39,607 nucleotides of DNA from the NCBI RefSeq assembly GCF_017854415.1, contig NZ_JAFMHR010000008.1, positions 1 to 39,607 of the forward strand, given 5' to 3'. This document shows, one piece after another, positions 34,352 through 39,607 of this stretch. The notes beneath the pieces were generated by a model. It was given only the letters and a program-made list of their open reading frames with translations. It did no database searches and was not told where the DNA came from. Both the position numbers and the translations under genes were made by a program. This DNA comes from Yoonia sp. (lineage in GTDB: Bacteria; Pseudomonadota; Alphaproteobacteria; Rhodobacterales; Rhodobacteraceae). Position 1 is the first letter of the stretch, and each line of letters opens with the position of its first letter.

Positions 34352-35323
34352 ATGCTTTGGCGCGCAATCAGCGAAGACAAGCCCGGCCCGAAATGGGCCG
34401 GGCTATTCGCCGAATACTGGCCCCACTACAAACAGTGGTGGCTAAAGGAAGGCGATGCTGCGCGCGCCAGCTATCACGTCAGTAGACGTGCCCTGCAAGA
34501 ACATATGCCAGAGATTGTCCCGCTCTATGATGATCTGTGTGAACAGGCAGGCGGCGGTGACCAAGCGGCGCGTTTCCTAAGCTTCTATTGCCCTCCGCCG
34601 TACTTGGCGGGGTGCAGCCAAGCAATATGGCCGGGCAAAGAACCGGTCTTGGTACGCAACTACGACTACAATCCAGATGCGTTTGATAGCCTCGTTTTAC
34701 ATACCAATTGGCTTGGCAGGCGGGTCATGGGAACGTCTGACGGGCTGTGGGGTCTGGTTGACGGGATGAACGATGCGGGCCTTGCGATATCGCTGACATT
34801 CGGTGGCAGACGCGTTGTCGGCACCGGTTTTGGCGTGCCACTGATCCTGCGCTATGTCTTGCAAACTTGCACGACGGCCAAAGAGGCGGGTGCCGTCTTG
34901 GCGCGTGTCCCCACCCACATGAGCTATAACGTGACAGTGTTGGACGCAAAGCGGCGCTATCTGACGGCAATGATGGCCCCAGACAGGCCTGCGGTGATCA
35001 CCCATGCTGCAGTGGCCACCAATCATCAGGAAAACGTCGAATGGATCAGCCACGCGCGGTTCACAGGGACCGTGGAACGCGAGCGGTTCCTGCTGCAACG
35101 CTTGACGCTGCACCGTGATCCAGAAGAAAAGTTTATCGGGGCGTTTCTGAAGCCGCCACTTTATTCGACCGCATTTTCAGCAGGTTTTGGCACGCTATAT
35201 ACTGCTGTATATCGCCCGAAATTACAGCAAATGGAAATCCGTTGGCCTGATACGACTTGGGACCTTACGATGGATGGTTTCCAAGAAGGCGGGCGCAGGG
35301 TGCAGATCCCCGGTGCTGCATAA
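34352..35323 (+). CDS. C45-family autoproteolytic acyltransferase/hydrolase (Ntn fold)
   Basis: 323 residues from ATG 34352 (AAAGGAAG upstream; the longer frame to 34235 only overlaps the ligase gene). The family forms its active site by self-cleavage before a cysteine: here AGCSQAIW, with Cys88 the predicted nucleophile, preceded by FYCPPPYL and followed by VLVRNYDYNPD and GLVDGMNDAGLAIS, all standard for the acyl-CoA:6-aminopenicillanate acyltransferase group. The residues ahead of Cys88 would be the small subunit. These enzymes cleave or transfer acyl groups on amines. Directly after an ATP-grasp ligase, it may remove a protecting acyl group added earlier in the route. Confidence 0.85.
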   Translation: MLWRAISEDKPGPKWAGLFAEYWPHYKQWWLKEGDAARASYHVSRRALQEHMPEIVPLYDDLCEQAGGGDQAARFLSFYCPPPYLAGCSQAIWPGKEPVLVRNYDYNPDAFDSLVLHTNWLGRRVMGTSDGLWGLVDGMNDAGLAISLTFGGRRVVGTGFGVPLILRYVLQTCTTAKEAGAVLARVPTHMSYNVTVLDAKRRYLTAMMAPDRPAVITHAAVATNHQENVEWISHARFTGTVERERFLLQRLTLHRDPEEKFIGAFLKPPLYSTAFSAGFGTLYTAVYRPKLQQMEIRWPDTTWDLTMDGFQEGGRRVQIPGAA

Positions 35324-35332
35324 GCAACGCAT

Positions 35333-35553
35333 ATGTCACATATTTCCCCCCATCATACCAAGCAGCTACCACCTGTCGCCGTCCATGGTGAGGATTGCTG
35401 TGGGTGTGATGTTGCTATCCTATGAGCGGAACAGTTGATGGCCAATCCGGCGACCACGTCTTGCTAGCACCGCCGTTTATCATCAGCGATGACCAGATTG
35501 ATGGACTTGTTCAACAGCTGTCAGGCGCTGTTGAAACCGCCTTACAAAGCTAA
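35333..35553 (+). pseudogene. Class III aminotransferase reduced to its two ends by internal deletion
   Basis: Frame 35333 reads MSHISPHHTKQLPPVAVHGE and DCC, matching the start of roseobacter class III aminotransferases, then diverges and stops at 35425. From 35403 on, GGT GTG ATG, a one-base slip, and then TGC TAT CCT ATG give CYPMSGTVDG; the frame continues GDHVLLAPPFIISDDQID to TAA at 35551, the family C-terminus. About 370 central codons, including the PLP lysine, are missing. It sits 9 bp after the C45 gene and 10 bp before BKACE, so an aminotransferase once occupied this operon place. Confidence 0.85.
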
Positions 35554-35563
35554 AGGATCGCCC

Positions 35564-36394
35564 ATGTCGGACCCTTGTATTATTTGTGTCGCGATCACAG
35601 GCTCTGTGCCGCGCAAGCAAGATAATCCTGCGGTGCCTGTCACTGTCAGCGAACAAATCGAGTCGACCCATGCCGCATATGAGGCAGGCGCCACGATCTG
35701 CCATGCCCATGTGCGCAATGACGATGAGACACCATCGTCGGACCCCGACAAGTTTGCAGCGCTTAAGGAAGGCGTCGAAAAACACTGCCCCGGCATGATC
35801 ATCCAGTTGTCCACCGGTGGGCGATCAGGGGCAGGCGCAGAGCGAGGCGGGATGCTGTCATTGCGCCCTGACATGGCGTCGCTGTCTGTCGGTTCGAACA
35901 ATTTTCCGACCCGTGTTTATGAAAACCCGCCGCAGTTGGTTGATTGGCTCGCCTCTGAAATGCGCACCTACGATGTTAAGCCGGAAATCGAGGCCTTTGA
36001 TTTGTCACACATCCATCAAGCGGCCGCGATGAACCGTGACGGGCGCATCACGGGGCAGCTTTATGTGCAGTTCGTGATGGGGGTGAAAAACGCGATGCCA
36101 GTCGATCGCGATGTGTTTGACTACTATATCAAAACGGTCAAACGTCTTGCCCCTGATGCGCAATGGTGTGCTGCAGGTGTTGGGGCGGGGCAGGTGGAGG
36201 TCAGTGAATGGGCCATTGCCGCAGGCGGCCATACCCGCACTGGTCTGGAAGACAACGTGCGCTGGGACAAGCATTCACTTGCCCCATCAAACGCAGCCCT
36301 TGTGACGCGCACCGCCGAAATCTGTGCACGCTACGGGCGCCCTGTTGCGACACCAGCGCAGGCCCGTGCGCTTTTGGGCCTACGTCCTAGCTAA
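35564..36394 (+). CDS. Beta-keto acid cleavage enzyme (BKACE, DUF849)
   Basis: 276 residues from ATG 35564 (AAAGGA upstream), a Zn-dependent TIM barrel that condenses a beta-keto acid with acetyl-CoA, giving acetoacetate and a new CoA thioester, as first shown for 3-keto-5-aminohexanoate in lysine fermentation. Visible: the Zn pair in ATICHAHVRND (HxH), QLSTGGRSG, PEIEAFDLSHI, and the third ligand region HTRTGLEDN. Substrates vary widely in this family. The aminotransferase that would normally feed a keto acid to it is the adjacent pseudogene, so its role here may be lost or served by another transaminase. The stop overlaps that of the convergent SSADH gene. Confidence 0.9.
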   Translation: MSDPCIICVAITGSVPRKQDNPAVPVTVSEQIESTHAAYEAGATICHAHVRNDDETPSSDPDKFAALKEGVEKHCPGMIIQLSTGGRSGAGAERGGMLSLRPDMASLSVGSNNFPTRVYENPPQLVDWLASEMRTYDVKPEIEAFDLSHIHQAAAMNRDGRITGQLYVQFVMGVKNAMPVDRDVFDYYIKTVKRLAPDAQWCAAGVGAGQVEVSEWAIAAGGHTRTGLEDNVRWDKHSLAPSNAALVTRTAEICARYGRPVATPAQARALLGLRPS

Positions 36395-37868
36395 TTTCAC
36401 CCATGCAGAGATATTTGATCTCAAGATAGTCTTCGGTTCCGTATTTCGACCCTTCACGGCCCAGTCCCGATTGTTTTACGCCGCCAAACGGGGCCACTTC
36501 TGTTGAAATTAAACCGGTGTTGATACCAACCATGCCGCTTTCCAGCGCTTCTGCCACACGCCACACGCGCGCGAGGTCGCGGCTATAGAAATAAGCGGCC
36601 AATCCGAATTCACTATCATTGGCCATCGCGACAACCTCTGCTTCATCGGTGAATTTGAATAATGGGGCGACGGGGCCAAAAGTCTCTTCTTTGGCGACTT
36701 TCATGTCCGTCGTCACGCCCGTCAAAACTGTTGGCTGGAAAAAGCTGCCACCAAGATCGGCGCGCGCACCGCCCAAGGCGACTGTGGCACCTTTGGAAAC
36801 TGCATCCGCGATGTGGTCCTCGACTTTGGCGACGGCCGCATCGTTGATCAATGGGCCCGTTGTGACACCATCGGCAAAACCATCGCCTACGTTCAGGCCC
36901 TTTGTTTTTGCAGCCAGTTTCGCGGCGAAGGCGTCATAGACGGCGTCTTGCACATAGATACGGTTCGCGCAGACGCAGGTTTGGCCATTGTTGCGGAATT
37001 TAGCGATCATCGCACCCTCGACTGCGGCATCCAGATCAGCGTCGTCAAAGACGATAAACGGGGCGTTCCCACCCAATTCCAGCGACATCTTTTTAATCGT
37101 GTCAGAGCACTGGCTCATCAAGATTTTGCCAACGCGGGTTGAACCTGTGAATGTGATCTTGGCGACTTTATCGTTCGCGCACAGCTCTTTGCCGACGCCC
37201 GCGCTGTCGGATGACGGGATCACGTTGAAGACGCCTGCTGGAATGCCTGCGCGTTCGGCAAGCACCGCCATCGCGAGGGCAGACAGCGGCGTCAGTTCGG
37301 CAGGGCGGGCCACAAAGGTACAACCAACAGCCAAGGCAGGGGCGACCTTGCGGGCGATCATCGCATTGGGAAAGTTCCACGGTGTTATCGATCCAACAAC
37401 ACCAATTGGCTGCTTGAGCACGACAATGCGTTTGTCGCGCTGATGGCCGGGAATGACATCGCCATAAATCCGCTTTGCTTCTTCGGCGAACCATTCGATG
37501 AATGACGCTCCATAGATGATTTCACCGCGCGCCTCTGGCCATGGTTTGCCCATTTCCGCAGTCAAGATTGTCGCAAGATCATCTGCATTTGCCACGATCA
37601 AGTCGTACCATTTGCGCAAAACCCCCGCACGTTCTTTGCCGGTCCAAGCAGCCCAATCTGCCTTGGCGGCATAGGCCGCATCGATCGCAAGCTTTGTGTC
37701 TGCAACATCAAGATCAGCAACCTGCGCAATCACTTGGCCGTTGGCCGGGTTCGTGACGTCGAAGGTTGCATCCTTCTGGACCCATGCACCGTTAACGTAG
37801 GCGCGGGTCTCAAAGAGCGATGGGTCAGCAAGGCGAAGTGTATTTGTGGCTTGTGTCGTATCGGGCAT
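36387..37868 (-). CDS. gabD: NAD(P)-dependent succinate-semialdehyde dehydrogenase
   Basis: 493 residues from ATG 37868, which has a near-perfect AAGGAGGG seven bases upstream; an ATG at 37901 is less likely. Class ALDH5 features: SITPWNFPNAMIARKVAPALAVGCTFV, cofactor motif FTGSTRVGK, catalytic Glu in MSLELGGNAPF and catalytic Cys in NNGQTCVCANRIYV, whose second nearby Cys corresponds to the redox pair of GabD-type enzymes. It oxidises succinate semialdehyde to succinate and so takes the product of the GabT-type enzyme at 26982 into the TCA cycle. Convergent with BKACE with an 8-bp overlap of the 3' ends. Confidence 0.92.
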   Translation of the reverse strand: MPDTTQATNTLRLADPSLFETRAYVNGAWVQKDATFDVTNPANGQVIAQVADLDVADTKLAIDAAYAAKADWAAWTGKERAGVLRKWYDLIVANADDLATILTAEMGKPWPEARGEIIYGASFIEWFAEEAKRIYGDVIPGHQRDKRIVVLKQPIGVVGSITPWNFPNAMIARKVAPALAVGCTFVARPAELTPLSALAMAVLAERAGIPAGVFNVIPSSDSAGVGKELCANDKVAKITFTGSTRVGKILMSQCSDTIKKMSLELGGNAPFIVFDDADLDAAVEGAMIAKFRNNGQTCVCANRIYVQDAVYDAFAAKLAAKTKGLNVGDGFADGVTTGPLINDAAVAKVEDHIADAVSKGATVALGGARADLGGSFFQPTVLTGVTTDMKVAKEETFGPVAPLFKFTDEAEVVAMANDSEFGLAAYFYSRDLARVWRVAEALESGMVGINTGLISTEVAPFGGVKQSGLGREGSKYGTEDYLEIKYLCMGEIS

Positions 37869-37940
37869 CAGACCCTCCTTTGAGCGCGAACAAATGTTCA
37901 CTTTTTCACTCCTTATCAGATGACAAAGCAGGTGGACATG

Positions 37941-37967
37941 GCCACTTTTTGCACGATTTGAAGTGGC
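37941..37967 (-). promoter_or_regulatory. Inverted repeat upstream of the SSADH gene
   Basis: GCCACTT (37941-37947) and AAGTGGC (37961-37967) form a seven-bp dyad with a 13-bp gap; a third half-site CCACTT lies at 37987. Centred about 85 bp upstream of the gabD ATG, it looks like a regulator operator. Closer to the gene, GTGAA occurs twice on the minus strand. Confidence 0.4.
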
Positions 37968-38084
37968 TTATACCGCGTGTCGTGAACCACTTTTGAATAT
38001 CGGCTTCAGGATGACGTTCATTTTGTGCCTACGGGGTGTTTGAACTTGGCTTAAGGCTTTTGCAGATGGTCAAAAGTCCAATGT

Positions 38085-39017
38085 TCACGACCTTCGCAGC
38101 TCTTTTGCCAGAAAATCATAGACCATGCGGATGCGACGGTTGGTTGTCAGTTCACGGTGGGCGACCAACCAGATTGGGAACACAAGCGGCTCTAGATCCG
38201 GCAAAACGCGTCGCACGGCAGGATCAGCATCGCCAATGTGGGCATCCAGAACACCAATGCCCGCCCCTTGGCGCACAAGTTCCCACATCACCAGATAGCT
38301 TTCAGTCAAAAGCGGGAAGTTTGCTTCCGTTAAGCCAAGCCCAAGCGTGTTCAACCCTTTCAGCATCATGCCGCTACGGTCCATGTTCACGAAATCTGCA
38401 TGTCGCAAGTCATGGGGCTTAGTCGGACTTCCAATCTGCGCGATGTATTCTGGGGTTGCATAAAGAACCGCATAAGCATCACCTATTTTCTTGGCAATAA
38501 GGTCCGGTTCGGTGGGTCGAAAATTGCGGATCGCGATGTCTGCCTCGCGGCGTCGCAGGTCGCTGGCATGATTGGCGACAACTATTTCGACCTGAATACC
38601 AGGTTCCATTTTGCGAAGCTTGGCGACAAGTGGCGGCAATAAGACGGTTGCATATGTTTCGCTGGCCGAAATGCAGATCGTGCCTTCTAACGCTTGAGAT
38701 TGACCCAGTGCCGTCAATGACACGCGGCCCGCAGCTTCGCCCATATCGCGGACGTGTTCCAATAATTCCAGCCCACTTGGCGTGAGCGTCAAACCGCGAC
38801 CAACCCTCTCAAAAAGTACGATGCCAAGCTCTTGCTCTAGCCCGTCGACCTGACGGCCGAGGGTCGGCTGGGCCATGCCCAAAGCGCGCGCCGCGGCTGA
38901 CAAAGAGCCTTCCTCTGCGGTTACCAAAAAGGCCCGTGCTTTGTTCCAATCGAATTTTACTGACCGCCAATCCATACGTTTATGCATATCAAACCACAGG
39001 ATTTCGTCAATTCGCAT
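38085..39017 (-). CDS. LysR family transcriptional regulator
   Basis: Up to 310 residues. The HTH begins near residue 22 (FDWNKARAFLVTAEEGSLSAAARALGMAQPTLGRQVDGLEQELG), followed by the effector domain (about 105-300: LEGTICISASETYATVLLPPLVAKLRK). Starts at 38987 or 38975 would trim the unusual N-terminal residues and are perhaps more likely, but none has a good ribosome site. It is divergent from the dehydrogenase/reductase at 39140, the usual layout for LysR control of an adjacent target. It resembles the GbpR/LrhA-like group whose members sense small aromatic or sulfur compounds only in general terms; no ligand is assigned. Confidence 0.88.
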   Translation of the reverse strand: MRIDEILWFDMHKRMDWRSVKFDWNKARAFLVTAEEGSLSAAARALGMAQPTLGRQVDGLEQELGIVLFERVGRGLTLTPSGLELLEHVRDMGEAAGRVSLTALGQSQALEGTICISASETYATVLLPPLVAKLRKMEPGIQVEIVVANHASDLRRREADIAIRNFRPTEPDLIAKKIGDAYAVLYATPEYIAQIGSPTKPHDLRHADFVNMDRSGMMLKGLNTLGLGLTEANFPLLTESYLVMWELVRQGAGIGVLDAHIGDADPAVRRVLPDLEPLVFPIWLVAHRELTTNRRIRMVYDFLAKELRRS

Positions 39018-39139
39018 GAGCGTACTGACCCGTTAGATCATGTTCATCGCGCCTTCATTGGCCTGCTTGTTCAAGGACTGCGTGCGCCAGTCCGTCACCC
39101 TAATCCTGCTTCTCAAATTGCATAAAGGAAAACTCAACA

Positions 39140-39607
39140 ATGTACGCTTATACTTATTCTGAATACGGCAGCCCTGACGTTCTGAACTATGTCCAACTGC
39201 CAATGCCAACCCCTAAACCAAACGAGGTCTTGATCCGCGTTTGCGCGACCACGGTCAGCGCGGGGGACTGGCGCGCAAGAAGCCTGACAGTCCCTGCCGG
39301 TATGGGGCTTGTGGCGCGGCTTTTCTTTGGAATTAGACAGCCGCGAAAGCCTGTTCTTGGAACGGAATTCGCGGGGATCATCGTGGTCGTCGGCAGTGAT
39401 GTAACTGCGTTCAAGGCGGGCGACGAAGTGATCGGTTTTCCAGGTGCGGGATTTGGTGCCCATGCAGAATACATCGTGATGCCAGAGGACGGTAAGATCG
39501 TCCATAAACCCGCGCACCTAAGCTTCGAAGTTGCGGCGGCGATCCCGTTCGGCGCGACGACCGCATATGATTTTCTGGTCAATAAGGGCAAATTGCAGAC
39601 CGGAGAA
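39140..39607 (+). CDS. Medium-chain dehydrogenase/reductase (quinone oxidoreductase-like), partial
   Basis: 156 codons from ATG 39140 (AAAGGAAA upstream) to the window edge, with no stop. The GroES-like domain is clear: YGSPDVLNYVQLPMPTPKPNEVLIRV, then VSAGDWRARS, VLGTEFAGIIVVVGSDVTAFKAGDEVIGF and AHAEYIVMPEDGKIVHKP, running into AAAIPFGATTAYDFL just before the NAD(P) domain, which is outside. The Cys/His zinc ligands of alcohol dehydrogenases are missing, so it belongs to the zinc-free reductase branch (QOR-like), reducing activated double bonds or quinones with NADPH. Divergent from a LysR regulator. Confidence 0.85.
   Translation, partial: MYAYTYSEYGSPDVLNYVQLPMPTPKPNEVLIRVCATTVSAGDWRARSLTVPAGMGLVARLFFGIRQPRKPVLGTEFAGIIVVVGSDVTAFKAGDEVIGFPGAGFGAHAEYIVMPEDGKIVHKPAHLSFEVAAAIPFGATTAYDFLVNKGKLQTGE

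Noticed and set aside
35187-35438. 83-codon frame overlapping the end of the C45 gene
   Set aside because: Shadow frame of the C45 gene running into the aminotransferase pseudogene.

Overview
The gene content and protein sequences point to a marine alphaproteobacterium of the Rhodobacterales (roseobacter group). The signs are a DUF6538-type integrase beside a tRNA-Leu, an RpiR/M81/D-amino-acid dehydrogenase set, a PuuR-like regulator next to a class III aminotransferase, and a BKACE gene that followed an aminotransferase. Genus is not resolved. The stretch looks chromosomal, with no insertion sequence, CRISPR array or intact prophage.

Layout. (1) 1-848: 3' part of a tRNA-Leu and an integrase that loses its catalytic domain, the scar of an integrated element. 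(2) 845-11046, minus strand: an eight-gene operon read as large binding protein, two permeases, two ATPases, glutamine-synthetase-like ligase, aldehyde dehydrogenase, iron alcohol dehydrogenase; it imports and oxidises an amine- or peptide-like compound. (3) 11519-15181, plus strand and divergent: a FAD dehydrogenase resembling D-arginine dehydrogenase, an RpiR regulator and an M81 (MlrC-like) metallopeptidase. Regions 2 and 3 probably form one regulon for D-amino-acid-containing or N-modified substrates. (4) 15200-21174: a phosphonate-monoester-hydrolase-like sulfatase, divergent from a DeoR regulator, an inositol-monophosphatase-family phosphatase, a Na/Pi cotransporter and a DMT transporter; together a likely organophosphate scavenging set. 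(5) 21180-25855, minus strand: a CPA1 antiporter with a cyclic-nucleotide-binding domain, an outer membrane beta-barrel gene interrupted by an in-frame stop 14 codons before its natural end, and a LysR regulator. (6) 26197-37868: PuuR-like regulator, GABA-type aminotransferase, nitrilase-family amidase, very long Orn/Lys/Arg decarboxylase, ATP-grasp ligase, C45 Ntn-hydrolase, a class III aminotransferase pseudogene reduced to its two ends, BKACE, and a convergent succinate-semialdehyde dehydrogenase. (7) 38085-39607: LysR regulator divergent from a medium-chain dehydrogenase/reductase that runs off the window.

How it works together. GS-like ligase, aldehyde dehydrogenase, PuuR, GabT and GabD are the parts of a gamma-glutamylated polyamine/GABA route ending in succinate. 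The decarboxylase, ATP-grasp, C45 hydrolase and nitrilase group is the best candidate for an undescribed pathway: an amino acid is decarboxylated, the amine is probably ligated to an acyl group, and amide bonds are later cut. This last assignment is inference from gene families and order only.
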